Numbered from the stretch's first letter, positions 7,962 through 16,528 are shown. The stretch is 30,356 bases of DNA from CAYWGR01 sp964458015 (GCA_964458015.1 CAYWGR010000057.1:1-30356), one strand, 5' to 3'. Made by a program: numbers and translations. The notes: generated by a model not told the origin, from the sequence alone.

Positions 7962-10241
7962 CTATAGCGTTTTCCCTGTCGCGGCTGGAGTGGTTTTCTC
8001 TCCTGCCTCGGCATTGGCTTTTTCTTCGGCCGTCTTCATACGAATCTCTTGAGCATCCAGCCGCTGACGCCAACGAAGCATCGGCTGCTGACGTTTGAGC
8101 GCCGTCTGCTCGGGCCTGTAGAAAAGCCCCACGCCCGTCAGATCCTTGAGGTTCCAAAAACCAAGCACGCGAACCGCCAAGGTCTCGTCGTCCAGGGCTT
8201 TCACCAATTTGGCGTCCTCGCCGGCTGCCAGATCCTTGTTGCTGTACCCCCAAAGCATCCGATAAAGGACTTCGGCTTGTTGAGGATACTGCTTCTCGAT
8301 CGCAACGCGAACGCCGGCCGCCGACTCGGCGTCCCGGGCCACGGCTTCACGCAGTTGGTCGATATAGTCGGGCCAATCCGGCTTGCGGGCGGCATCGTTC
8401 AACGCCGTTACCAAATCGCGGTACTGCCCAATATGGCTCAGGCATCGCAATGCAAGCCATTTTACTTCCTTTTGCGGCCGGGTGGTGGTCAACTCCAAAA
8501 GCCCCAGCCGCGACAAGCGATCCGTGGGCAGCGCCGCGGCAATCGCAATCGACGCCCGACGATCCAACGCGCTGATCGGTTCGACCGTGATCCAACGCGG
8601 CATCTCCTTCGAGGCAATCGCCTCGGATACCGCATCCATGTTGAACTGAATCCTCTGCTGCGGCGAAAGTTGTTGCTTCTTACCTTCCGCGCCCGACGCA
8701 ATCTCGGTCCACTGAATACCGCCGGCCACCGCATAAAGATCGGCAAGCATGGGAGAAGGCTCTGTTTCCGGATTCATGCCGGGCGTTTGAATTCGCCGCA
8801 CTTCCAACGCGGCAATCGACTCGGCATTGGAAAACGTAATCACGCCGCTGTGGCTACCGAACACCACGCGCAGCTTGGATCCCGCTTGGGCCAGCGGCAT
8901 CATGACCACGCGCCCGTAGATGATCCGAATGCCGGGCAACTCTTGCGGGCTGCTGGGCAAAAGCTCAATCTGAGTGCTGCCGAGAACCTCGAGCGTAACG
9001 CCCACGGTTAAGGTTACTTTCGCGCGATACGTCGGCAAAGCCAACAACCGCTGTGGAAAAAGCATCTGATTCGCGGCTATGCGGGTCCAACTACCGGCCG
9101 AACCGTCTTTCAGCAATACCTGATCGCTCGACATGAGCCGTCCCAGCGGCTCGGGCGGCAAGGCGGGCGCTGTAACCGACTTGGGCTTTTCGCCTTTGTC
9201 TTGGACTTTCGGCTCGATCGCCGGCTTGGTCCCCGGTTCAACATCCAGGTTTTTCGGCAGTGTTTTCAATACCGAAGGCTCTTTCGCGGCGTTGACATTC
9301 GACGCAACCTGGACGGGCTCTTTCTTGACGTCTGCCGCGGGTTTCGCTGTTTCAGGCTTTACGGCAGCCGGTTCTTTCGACGGCTTTTCGACGGATTCCT
9401 TCTCGGAATCGCCCTGATCGGATGTTATGTCAGGTCCGGTGGACGGCGGAACATTCGCTCCCTTGTCGGAAGAAGCCGCCGGTGACTGGTCCGTCGCACC
9501 AGAGACATCACCCTCGGAAGCCGGTTCTGTTTCCATCGCAACATTTTCCGGTGGCGCGGCAATCATTCCGGCCTTCACCAACACATCGCCAAACGGCGTG
9601 CCCGGCTCAAACTGGCCTAGCACCATCATAATGACGAACGTAAAACCCACCACGACCGCCACCGAAACCGCCGTGGATAACCAGCGGCCGTGTCCTTGCG
9701 ACTCGCGGAGGTACTCGGGCACCGTCGGTCTGGTTCGTGCTTTTCTGGCGCCGTCGCCGTCTTCTTTCTGCAAATCCAATGTCGGTGGAACGCTTGGTGA
9801 AGGAGCGGCAGGCGTGGGACTCGGCGACGGAACCGAACTCGCCGGAACGCCGGCCGGCGCATCCTTGATCTGGTACATCGATTGCCGACTGGCCGGATCG
9901 ATTTCAACAGGCTCACCCAACACTAATGTAAGAATCTGGTGACTCGAAGCAACCTCGGCCAGATGGATGTCCGAATCGAGGCAGACTTTCTCGAAATCCG
10001 TCACCCCCTCCGAGGCAAGCGTGTTGTCGAGATACTCGGCCACGGTATTCGGATCGAACCGCTCATTGCGGTCGGCCAAGTCGGGCGCGCCAAGCCGCAT
10101 ACGCCGCATTACGTCGCGAATGCGATGCACCAAGCCCGTGGCAACCTCGCTTTCCTCGATCTTCTTGCCGATGTCTTGTGCATCGTTCGGTTCAAGGATC
10201 CCATCTAAATAGGCCAATAAAGTTCGTAATGTAAGTCGCAT
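7962..10241 (-). CDS. Large membrane protein with duplicated anti-sigma-like N-terminus and FecR-like C-terminal part
   Basis: The 759-residue product has three parts. Residues 1-110 hold two related helical units, each around a YLD motif (LLAYLDGILEPND; VAEYLDNTLASEG), which recall the cytoplasmic part of anti-sigma factors but lack the zinc-binding His/Cys. Residues 120-185 are Pro/Ser-rich, and a single membrane helix follows at about 186-208 (VSVAVVVGFTFVIMMVLG). A long charged Pro/Lys/Glu linker leads to a beta-rich domain at about 410-520 (VTLTVGVTLEVLGSTQIELL, RIIYGRVVMM, GVITFSN) that resembles FecR-like domains, and a helical repeat tail. A strong AGGAGGTG site stands 4 bases before the ATG. 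No sigma gene lies next to it. I infer a trans-membrane sensor of unknown signal. It diverges from metY with a 189-bp spacer. Confidence 0.7.
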   Translation of the reverse strand: MRLTLRTLLAYLDGILEPNDAQDIGKKIEESEVATGLVHRIRDVMRRMRLGAPDLADRNERFDPNTVAEYLDNTLASEGVTDFEKVCLDSDIHLAEVASSHQILTLVLGEPVEIDPASRQSMYQIKDAPAGVPASSVPSPSPTPAAPSPSVPPTLDLQKEDGDGARKARTRPTVPEYLRESQGHGRWLSTAVSVAVVVGFTFVIMMVLGQFEPGTPFGDVLVKAGMIAAPPENVAMETEPASEGDVSGATDQSPAASSDKGANVPPSTGPDITSDQGDSEKESVEKPSKEPAAVKPETAKPAADVKKEPVQVASNVNAAKEPSVLKTLPKNLDVEPGTKPAIEPKVQDKGEKPKSVTAPALPPEPLGRLMSSDQVLLKDGSAGSWTRIAANQMLFPQRLLALPTYRAKVTLTVGVTLEVLGSTQIELLPSSPQELPGIRIIYGRVVMMPLAQAGSKLRVVFGSHSGVITFSNAESIAALEVRRIQTPGMNPETEPSPMLADLYAVAGGIQWTEIASGAEGKKQQLSPQQRIQFNMDAVSEAIASKEMPRWITVEPISALDRRASIAIAAALPTDRLSRLGLLELTTTRPQKEVKWLALRCLSHIGQYRDLVTALNDAARKPDWPDYIDQLREAVARDAESAAGVRVAIEKQYPQQAEVLYRMLWGYSNKDLAAGEDAKLVKALDDETLAVRVLGFWNLKDLTGVGLFYRPEQTALKRQQPMLRWRQRLDAQEIRMKTAEEKANAEAGEKTTPAATGKTL

Positions 10242-10320
10242 AAGTCACCTCCTATCTGTATTAGTGCCGGCCGAAGACGAATTTCGTGCAAAAAAACCGG
10301 AAACCTATTGATCTTTATGT

Positions 10321-10338
10321 TGATTATCATTATAATCA
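10321..10338. promoter_or_regulatory. AT-rich 18-bp dyad in the divergent spacer, candidate operator
   Basis: TGATTAT-CATT-ATAATCA is a perfect inverted repeat in the 189-bp spacer between the divergent gene at 10241 and metY at 10431. The local AT content is much higher than around it. It has a loose likeness to Fur-type boxes but does not match the consensus well, so the regulator is unknown. Confidence 0.4.
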
Positions 10339-10430
10339 TTTGCGGTTTTACCAGGGATTTACCCTTCTCCACTTGAACGGAAACCTTTGCATCGCTAGCG
10401 TAAGGGATGTAACCAGCAAGGAATACACGC

Positions 10431-11735
10431 ATGGCTCCAGAACAATCGAAAACACCCCTCGGATTGGGAACATTATCGCTTCACGCCGGTCAGACCGCCG
10501 ACCCGACCACGGGCTCTCGGGCCGTACCGATCCATCAGACCAGCAGCTATGTCTTTCACGACACCGCCCACGCGGCCAATCTGTTTGCGTTGAAGGAGCC
10601 CGGCTGGATCTACACCAGACTCATGAACCCCACGACCGACGTATTCGAGCAGCGGATGGCCGCCTTGGATGGCGGCGTCGGCGCCCTGGCCTTAAGTAGC
10701 GGGATGAATGCCATCGCCGTTGCGCTTTTGAATCTGGTTCATGCGGGCGGGCACGTCGTTTCGGCCGCCGCGCTCTACGGCGGCACAATCACCCTGTTGG
10801 GCCAAACGTTCAAACGTCTTGGGATCGACGTGACGTTCGTCGATGCCACGAAACCGGAGAACATTGCCAATGCCATTCGGCCGAACACGCGCGCCGTTTT
10901 CATCGAATCCGTGGCGAACCCCAAAAACGACGTGCTCGATTACGCGGCAATTGCCGACATAGCGCACGCACGAGGGCTCCCCTTGGTTTGCGACAACACC
11001 GTGCTGACGCCCGTGCTGTTTCGCCCCTTTGAGCATGGCATCGACATCTCGGTGTATAGCGCCACGAAATTCATCGGCGGCCACGGGACCAGCCTGGGCG
11101 GCGTGATCGTCGATAGCGGCAATTTCGACTGGGGCCGCGAGCCGGAAAAGTGGCCGCAATTCACGGCCCCCGATCCATCTTACCACGGAGCGGTTTTTTA
11201 CGAAGTCGCGGGCCGCGCCTGCTACATTACCACGTGCCGCACGCATTGGCTCCGCGATTTAGGCGGAGTCTTAAGCCCTGCCAACGCCTTTTTGTTCCTG
11301 CAAGGTTTGGAAACGCTGCATCTGCGGATGCCGCGCCATTGCGAGAACGGGCTGGCCGTAGCCCGCCATCTCGAAGCGCATCCGCTGGTTAGCTGGGTCA
11401 ATTTTCCAGGATTGCCGTCGCATCCGGGCTATAAGCTCGCGCAAAAATACTTGCCCAAGGGCTGCGGCTCGATTTTAGGATTCGGCATCAAGGGCGGCCG
11501 CGCAGCCGCGCAAAAATTCATCGAAGCCGTCCGACTCGCCTCGCATTTGGCCAACATCGGCGACGCCAAGACGCTGGTGATTCATCCCGCCAGCACAACC
11601 CACAGCCAGCAAACACCCGAAGAAATGCTGGCCGCCGGCATTACCGACGATTACATCCGCGTCAGCGTCGGACTAGAAGATATCGCCGATATTTTGGCCG
11701 ATTTGGACCAAGCCCTTCAGGCTTCGCAAAAATAA
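10431..11735 (+). CDS. metY: O-acetylhomoserine sulfhydrylase (homocysteine synthase)
   Basis: The 434-residue product belongs to the Cys/Met-metabolism PLP family. Visible marks are LSLHAGQTADPTTGSRAVPI at the N-terminus, YTRLMNPTTD, SSGMNAIAVALL, LVCDNTVLTPVL and the PLP-lysine motif SVYSATKFIGGHG (Lys213). The C-terminal end ITDDYIRVSVGLED is typical. It makes homocysteine from O-acetylhomoserine and sulfide, in the cytoplasm, as direct-sulfhydrylation step of methionine synthesis. The length and the long GGHGT segment favour MetY over cystathionine gamma-synthase. AAGGAA at 10418-10423 lies before ATG 10431. The next gene makes its substrate, which supports the call. I see no SAM riboswitch in the leader. 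Confidence 0.93.
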   Translation: MAPEQSKTPLGLGTLSLHAGQTADPTTGSRAVPIHQTSSYVFHDTAHAANLFALKEPGWIYTRLMNPTTDVFEQRMAALDGGVGALALSSGMNAIAVALLNLVHAGGHVVSAAALYGGTITLLGQTFKRLGIDVTFVDATKPENIANAIRPNTRAVFIESVANPKNDVLDYAAIADIAHARGLPLVCDNTVLTPVLFRPFEHGIDISVYSATKFIGGHGTSLGGVIVDSGNFDWGREPEKWPQFTAPDPSYHGAVFYEVAGRACYITTCRTHWLRDLGGVLSPANAFLFLQGLETLHLRMPRHCENGLAVARHLEAHPLVSWVNFPGLPSHPGYKLAQKYLPKGCGSILGFGIKGGRAAAQKFIEAVRLASHLANIGDAKTLVIHPASTTHSQQTPEEMLAAGITDDYIRVSVGLEDIADILADLDQALQASQK

Positions 11736-11767
11736 CGTAATTTTCGCGGCGCCGCAAGCAGCCTAAA

Positions 11768-11789
11768 CGACAACTGAAAACCGACAACT
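11768..11789 (+). repeat. Short CGACAACT direct repeat in the metY-metX spacer
   Basis: CGACAACT occurs at 11768-11775 and 11782-11789 in the 66-bp spacer. It resembles the CAACTGACAAC-type words found with AAATCCC words in other planctomycetal genomes, and no ribosome binding site is seen before the next ATG at 11802. Confidence 0.4.
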
Positions 11790-11801
11790 TTTAACGACTC
11801 G

Positions 11802-13709
11802 ATGGCCAACGATAATTTCGACAGCAGCGACAGTGTGCGGAGCGCCAAACCGCTGAAATACATTCAAACGGTTACGTTTCACGAACCCTTGAATTTGGAA
11901 CTCGGCGGCCGATTGCCCGAAGTGACCGTGGCCTTCGAGACCTACGGGCAGCTCAATTCGCAACATGACAACGCCATCTTGATTTGCCACGCCTTGTCGG
12001 GCGATTCGCACGTCGCTCAACACGATGACGACGACGATCCCGGCTGGTGGGACATTTTGGTGGGGCCCGGCAAGCCAATCGACACCAACCGATATTTTGT
12101 CGTGTGTTCGAACATTCTTGGCGGCTGCCGCGGCACGACAGGCCCCAACAGCATCAATCCGGCCACCGGTCGGCGCTACGCCACCGAGTTCCCCGTGGTC
12201 ACGGTCGGCGACATCGTCGAAGTGCAGCGCATGCTGGTCGATTACCTGGGCATTCCGCAATTATTGAGCGTCGTCGGCGGTTCGCTGGGCGGACACATGG
12301 TCATGGTTTGGGCCACCCGATACCCCGATCGCTTGGCCGGCGCGGTCGGGTTGGCCACTTCGCCGCGGCTGACCAGCCAGGCATTGGCTTTCGACGTTGT
12401 CGGCCGCAACGCAATCTTGCGCGATCCGGCCTACCACAAAGGGCAATACTACGAGGCGGGGCATGGGCCGAACGTCGGCTTGGCCATCGCGCGCATGTTG
12501 GGGCACATCACCTACCTCTCGCGCGAAGCCATGATGAAAAAGTTCGACGCCCAGCGCCTTCGGCCTCGCGACGTGCATACCCAGTTCGAAACAAAATTCG
12601 CCGTCGGTTCGTACCTCGCCTACCAGGGCGACCGATTCGGCGAGCGGTTCGACGCCAACAGCTATCTGACCCTGACCATGGCAATCGACCTGTTCGACCT
12701 GGGCGAAACCAGTGAAAAACTCACCGCCACGTTGGACCAGTCGAACTGCCGCTGGCTTCTCATCAGCTTCAGCAGCGATTGGCTGTTCCCTCCGTTCCAA
12801 TCGCAAGAAATTGTCGATAGTTTGATCGCGGCCAACAAGCCCGTCAGCTATTGCAACGTGGAAACCGATTGCGGGCACGACGCTTTTCTGTTGCCGAACC
12901 AGCTTGACGTTTACGGCGAGATGGTCCGCGCGTTTCTGGCGAATTTACGAGACCAAAATCAAGCAGCAAAAGGCTCCACAACGACCAAGGCAGAGTATTC
13001 CGTGGACAGCGTCCAGGGTTCTGGAATCAACAAATCCCAAATCCCCAATCACCCAATCCCCAATCCACCCGCCTCCGTACCCGCTTTAGATCCCGCTTCG
13101 CCCACCAGCATTTTCCACCATCATCGTCTCGATTACGAAACGATTTTGGATTTGATTCCGCCGGGCGCCAGTGTGCTCGACCTCGGTTGCGGCACGGGCG
13201 GGCTTTTAGCTCGGCTCCGCGAGCGAGGCCATAAGCATCTGCTGGGCATCGAATGGGATCAGCAGGCCATCGTCGCTTGCGTCCGCGACGGGCTCGACGT
13301 TATCCAGGCCGACTTGAACAAAGGTCTGCCCGCCATGGCCGACGGCCAGTTCGATTTCGTCGTACTCTCGCAAACCTTGCAGACGGTGCTCGACGTGGCG
13401 CAGGCATTGCGCGAAATGCTCCGCGTCGGACGCCGGGGCATTGTCAGTTTCCCCAACGTGGCCTATCGAAAACTGCGTGCCGAACTGGCCAACCAAGGCC
13501 GCGCGCCGCGCGTTTATGTCGAACACGGATACCAGTGGCACAACACGCCCTATGTGCGGTCGCTCTCGATCGCCGATTTCGAGGATTTCTGCCGCGACCA
13601 AGGCATCACCATCCTTGAACAGATCGCCCTCGACACCGAGGCGGACATCCGGATCTACGACGACCCCAACCTCAATGCCGACGTAGCCGTGATGGTCCTA
13701 AGCCGCTAA
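11802..13709 (+). CDS. metXW: Fused homoserine O-acetyltransferase (MetX) and MetW methyltransferase-like protein
   Basis: A 635-residue fusion. Residues 1-385 are MetX: HALSGDSHVAQ, WWDILVGPGKPIDT, NILGGCRGTTGP, the nucleophile elbow VVGGSLGGH (Ser161), then Asp326 in SSDWLFPP and His359 in DCGHDAFL, completing an alpha/beta-hydrolase triad. Residues 440-635 are MetW: the SAM-binding motif VLDLGCGTGG (about 458-467), DFVVLSQTLQ and VSFPNVAYRK. Between them is a polar linker, residues 386-438, partly coded by word repeats at 13026-13067. MetX acetylates homoserine; MetW is known to partner with MetX and support its activity in other bacteria, where the genes are adjacent but usually separate. 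The fusion keeps the pair together. The upstream neighbour metY consumes its product. The stop lies 14 bp from that of the convergent RACE gene. Confidence 0.92.
   Translation: MANDNFDSSDSVRSAKPLKYIQTVTFHEPLNLELGGRLPEVTVAFETYGQLNSQHDNAILICHALSGDSHVAQHDDDDDPGWWDILVGPGKPIDTNRYFVVCSNILGGCRGTTGPNSINPATGRRYATEFPVVTVGDIVEVQRMLVDYLGIPQLLSVVGGSLGGHMVMVWATRYPDRLAGAVGLATSPRLTSQALAFDVVGRNAILRDPAYHKGQYYEAGHGPNVGLAIARMLGHITYLSREAMMKKFDAQRLRPRDVHTQFETKFAVGSYLAYQGDRFGERFDANSYLTLTMAIDLFDLGETSEKLTATLDQSNCRWLLISFSSDWLFPPFQSQEIVDSLIAANKPVSYCNVETDCGHDAFLLPNQLDVYGEMVRAFLANLRDQNQAAKGSTTTKAEYSVDSVQGSGINKSQIPNHPIPNPPASVPALDPASPTSIFHHHRLDYETILDLIPPGASVLDLGCGTGGLLARLRERGHKHLLGIEWDQQAIVACVRDGLDVIQADLNKGLPAMADGQFDFVVLSQTLQTVLDVAQALREMLRVGRRGIVSFPNVAYRKLRAELANQGRAPRVYVEHGYQWHNTPYVRSLSIADFEDFCRDQGITILEQIALDTEADIRIYDDPNLNADVAVMVLSR
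13026..13067 (+). repeat. AAATCCC/CCAATCC word repeats in the MetX-MetW linker
   Basis: Words AACAAATCCCAAATCCCC, CAATCACCCAATCCCC and AATCC follow one another in frame and encode INKSQIPNHPIPN, about residues 409-421 of the fusion protein. The same words occur at 2720-2757, 2815-2844 and 27156-27268. Confidence 0.8.
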
Positions 13710-13723
13710 ATATCCGTAGTGCT

Positions 13724-15577
13724 TTATTCTTCCGGGAAGATCATCGCCTCGGCAAACGCCTGTTGAAATTCCGCGTCGGTCGAAAGGTCGATATGTTCGG
13801 TACGGCGGGCCAGTTCCTCGGCCTGCTGCCGCATGCGTTGCGACAATGCCGTCAGCCGGGCGCCGGCCAACGAGGTGTTGCCCATGTAACGGATGCGACG
13901 ATGCTCGATGGCGTGGGGAAGCAATCCGATTCGCTGTGCATTACTGCGCCGGATAAAATTGCCGAATCCGCCGCCGATCAACACTCGCTGTAAATCGCAC
14001 GGCTCAAGCCCCGCGCGCCGCAACAGGATGCCGATGCCGGCTCGAATGGCGCCCGTGGCAAGCTGCAATTCTCGCAGGTCGCGCTGCGTCAGCGTGATCG
14101 GCCGACGGTGGCCCGCTTCCTCCGCCGAAGCCAGCAGAAACGACGCCCGCCCCTCGGCAACCATAACGCGCCGGGCCAAGTCTGGAATTACGCCGGCCGG
14201 CAATTCGTCGGGCATCAGCAAACGCCCATGCGGCGTCAGGATGCCATGTCGCAACAGCTCGGCCGCGGCATCGATCAAACCGGAGCCGCAAAGCCCCAAC
14301 GGCGGAACGTTGCCGATGACATTGATACGCAGATGATCGTCGATCACGACTTTTTCAATAGCGCCGTTGCAGCCGCGCATGCCGCAGGAAATGCGAGCGC
14401 CCTCGAAAGCGGGCCCGGCCGCGGTCGATGCCGCCATCAGCTTTCCGCCGGCTTGCACCACGATTTCGCCGTTGGTTCCAATATCCACCAACAGCGAGGG
14501 GCCGTCGGCATCCGACAACCCAACGGCCAATATCCCGCCGACCGTGTCGCCGCCGACGAATCCGCCAATCACGGGCAACGCATAAGCGATGCCCCGCGGA
14601 TGGATTTGCAATCCTAGTTCCCGGGCTGAAAATGTCAACCCACGCCCCACGGCGGGCGTAAACGGCACCTCGCCGAGCGGTTTGACATCGACGCCGCACA
14701 GCAACTGTTGCATCGTGGTGTTGCCCGCAAAGGTCACTGCGTAAACTCGATTGCGCGGAATGCCCGACGAATGGCACAATTGGCCGATCATCGCGTCGGC
14801 AGCCTCGACGACGCATTCCTGCAATTGCCGCAACCCATCGGGGTTTTGCCGCGTATGCAGAATGCGTGATAATACATCGTCGCCGAATCGGGTTTGCGGA
14901 TTCAGTTGCGATGCAACCGCCCATTCGCTGCCGGTGCCCAAATCGATCAGAACCGCCGCAAGGGTCGTGGTGCCGATGTCGAAAGCAACGGCAAACGCAT
15001 CATTTTCGGTTTGCCCCGCCTCGAAATCCAGCAGACGATCGCCGGCCAAAACCGCGGTGCCTCGAAATTCATTTTGACGCAACCGGCAGGGCAACTCATG
15101 AAGCAGCGAACGGTCGATCTTCAGCGGTCCCGCCTGCAATACTTGCTCCAACCGCAACAAATCCGGGCGATCGTCGCCCCGATTGGGCAACGGCAACTCC
15201 AAATATCTTTTTCGGACCGGCGGATCGTCGGACACGGAAACGGAACTTTCGGTATGGACCAAAATTTGATGTTCCGCGGCCGTGCGCTGGGCCGGCGGAA
15301 TCTCCACCTCGGTTGGCCCAATAACCGCCGACTGGCAGGCCAGCCGCCAGCCCGCATCCAGTTCTTCCGCTGAGAGCCAACGGCGCTCGATGGCCGTCGG
15401 CTCGGCCGCCCCCACGGAAACGATCACCCGACATTTTCCGCAAATGCCTTCGCCGCCGCAGGGAACTTCGAGCACCAATCCCGCTTCGGCGGCCGCTTCG
15501 ACCAACCGCGTACCCGGCAACACATAAGCTTCCCTGCCCGACGGCCGGAAGGAAACCAAAACTTCCGGCTCGCTCAT
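13724..15577 (-). CDS. RACE / DUF4445 ferredoxin-ASKHA protein, probable reductive activator of a corrinoid enzyme
   Basis: The 617-residue product starts with a plant-type 2Fe-2S ferredoxin domain with Cys40, Cys46 and Cys49 in CGGEGICGKCR and Cys81 in RLACQS. An ASKHA ATPase-like part follows: AFDIGTTTLAAVLIDL near residue 198, VTFAGNTTMQQLL, LLVDIGTNGEI, GLCGSGLIDAAAEL and QRVLIGGGFGN. This is the RamA/RACE family, which uses ATP and an electron to return inactive Co(II) corrinoid to Co(I). ATG 15577 was chosen because AAGGAG stands 7 bases upstream, the ferredoxin domain starts there, and the start overlaps the stop of the LysR gene by ATGA. It is convergent with metXW. Its target is not in the window; cobalamin-dependent methionine synthase is a reasonable but unproved guess. 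Confidence 0.88.
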   Translation of the reverse strand: MSEPEVLVSFRPSGREAYVLPGTRLVEAAAEAGLVLEVPCGGEGICGKCRVIVSVGAAEPTAIERRWLSAEELDAGWRLACQSAVIGPTEVEIPPAQRTAAEHQILVHTESSVSVSDDPPVRKRYLELPLPNRGDDRPDLLRLEQVLQAGPLKIDRSLLHELPCRLRQNEFRGTAVLAGDRLLDFEAGQTENDAFAVAFDIGTTTLAAVLIDLGTGSEWAVASQLNPQTRFGDDVLSRILHTRQNPDGLRQLQECVVEAADAMIGQLCHSSGIPRNRVYAVTFAGNTTMQQLLCGVDVKPLGEVPFTPAVGRGLTFSARELGLQIHPRGIAYALPVIGGFVGGDTVGGILAVGLSDADGPSLLVDIGTNGEIVVQAGGKLMAASTAAGPAFEGARISCGMRGCNGAIEKVVIDDHLRINVIGNVPPLGLCGSGLIDAAAELLRHGILTPHGRLLMPDELPAGVIPDLARRVMVAEGRASFLLASAEEAGHRRPITLTQRDLRELQLATGAIRAGIGILLRRAGLEPCDLQRVLIGGGFGNFIRRSNAQRIGLLPHAIEHRRIRYMGNTSLAGARLTALSQRMRQQAEELARRTEHIDLSTDAEFQQAFAEAMIFPEE

Positions 15578-16482
15578 GTGCCTGCTCCTTCCGAAGATTG
15601 GCTTTGCACCTGCTGCAAAAGTTCGACAAACCTGGCCGCCGTGGGAGTAAACACTTTGCGCTGCCGATGGATGATCCCGATCGGACGCCGTAGCTCGGGT
15701 GCAATCAAGCGGACCGCCACCAACGATCCACTCTGAACTTCGGCCCGAACCGTGGGCTCGGGCAAGATACTTACACCGGCCCCGATTTGCACCGCCTGCT
15801 TGATGGTTTCGATGTTGTCGAACTCCATGACGATGTGAATATTGACGGATCGTTGCCGGAGATGGCGGTCGATCTCCTTGCGGATGCTCAGATCGCGGTC
15901 GAACGCGACAAAATCCTGATTTCGAAGTTGTTCGGCCGTTACCGCTTCGAACGACGTCAACGGATGCCCCGGCTGACAAACCACCACCATCCGCTCGGAT
16001 CGCAAGGGAATCACATTCACATCGGGCGACGCCGTCGGGTAAGACATGATCCCCAAATCCACTTCGGCATTCAACACGGCATCGAAAACCTTGTTCGGCC
16101 TAAGATATTCGAGCCGGACCTTCGCCTTGGGATACTGACGCATGAAATCCTGCATACAGCGGCTCATGTCGTGCAAACCGACGGAATAAATCGACGCCAC
16201 GCGCACCGAACCGCTGATCTCCATCCGCAGCGAACGCACCCGCGCTTCCACCGAATCGTAGAGTTCCAATACCTCGCGAAAACCCTCGTAACAAGCTTGG
16301 CCCTCGGGTGTAAGAACGAATGGCCGCTTCGAACGATCAACCAACTGGGCGCCAAAATGCTCCTCGACCCGGTGGATCGACTGGGTCGCCGCCGACTGAC
16401 TCACGTCGTTGATCTTGGCCCCACGCGAGAAGCTCTGATGCTGGACGACATCACAGAATATTCGCAGCGTTTCAATGTTCAT
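15574..16482 (-). CDS. LysR-type transcriptional regulator
   Basis: The 302-residue product begins with the usual winged-helix domain (MNIETLRIFCDVVQHQSFSR, AATQSIHRVEEHFGAQLVDR, FVLTPEGQACY). A substrate-binding domain covers about residues 90-295 (SGSVRVASIYSVGL, AEVDLGIMSYP, VQIGAGVSILPEPTVRAEV). The last codons overlap the RACE start (ATGA), so the two are translationally coupled and the regulator probably controls RACE and perhaps the met genes. A four-half-site dyad lies over its start, suggesting autoregulation. The ligand is unknown; sulfur- or methionine-related metabolites are plausible from the context. The distance to the stop of the upstream ExbD-like gene is 46 bp. Confidence 0.9.
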   Translation of the reverse strand: MNIETLRIFCDVVQHQSFSRGAKINDVSQSAATQSIHRVEEHFGAQLVDRSKRPFVLTPEGQACYEGFREVLELYDSVEARVRSLRMEISGSVRVASIYSVGLHDMSRCMQDFMRQYPKAKVRLEYLRPNKVFDAVLNAEVDLGIMSYPTASPDVNVIPLRSERMVVVCQPGHPLTSFEAVTAEQLRNQDFVAFDRDLSIRKEIDRHLRQRSVNIHIVMEFDNIETIKQAVQIGAGVSILPEPTVRAEVQSGSLVAVRLIAPELRRPIGIIHRQRKVFTPTAARFVELLQQVQSQSSEGAGT

Positions 16483-16512
16483 AAGCTGACCTTATCATAA
16501 GATTAGCTTATG
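16480..16512. promoter_or_regulatory. Four-half-site ATAAG/CTTAT dyad over the LysR start, probable operator
   Basis: ATAAG at 16481-16485, CTTAT at 16491-16495, ATAAG at 16497-16501 and CTTAT at 16507-16511 are symmetrical about base 16496, and 14 of 16 base pairs of the full dyad match. It covers the LysR start codon (minus strand, 16482-16480) and its leader, including the weak AAGG ribosome binding site. This form fits LysR autoregulation. Confidence 0.65.
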
Positions 16513-16528
16513 TTCAATGGGAATGGGT

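Noticed and set aside
8049..9011. Long open frame opposite the gene at 7962-10241
   Set aside because: It is a shadow of the minus-strand gene, caused by high GC codon use; its translation is rich in Arg/His and has no domain pattern.
10242..10430. SAM riboswitch before metY
   Set aside because: I looked for the conserved cores of SAM-I and SAM-II riboswitches and found none; only an AT-rich dyad is present.
15578..15979. An N-terminal extension of 134 residues of the RACE protein frame
   Set aside because: It overlaps the well-supported LysR gene, has no relation to the RACE family, and the ribosome binding site and ferredoxin domain place the start at 15577.
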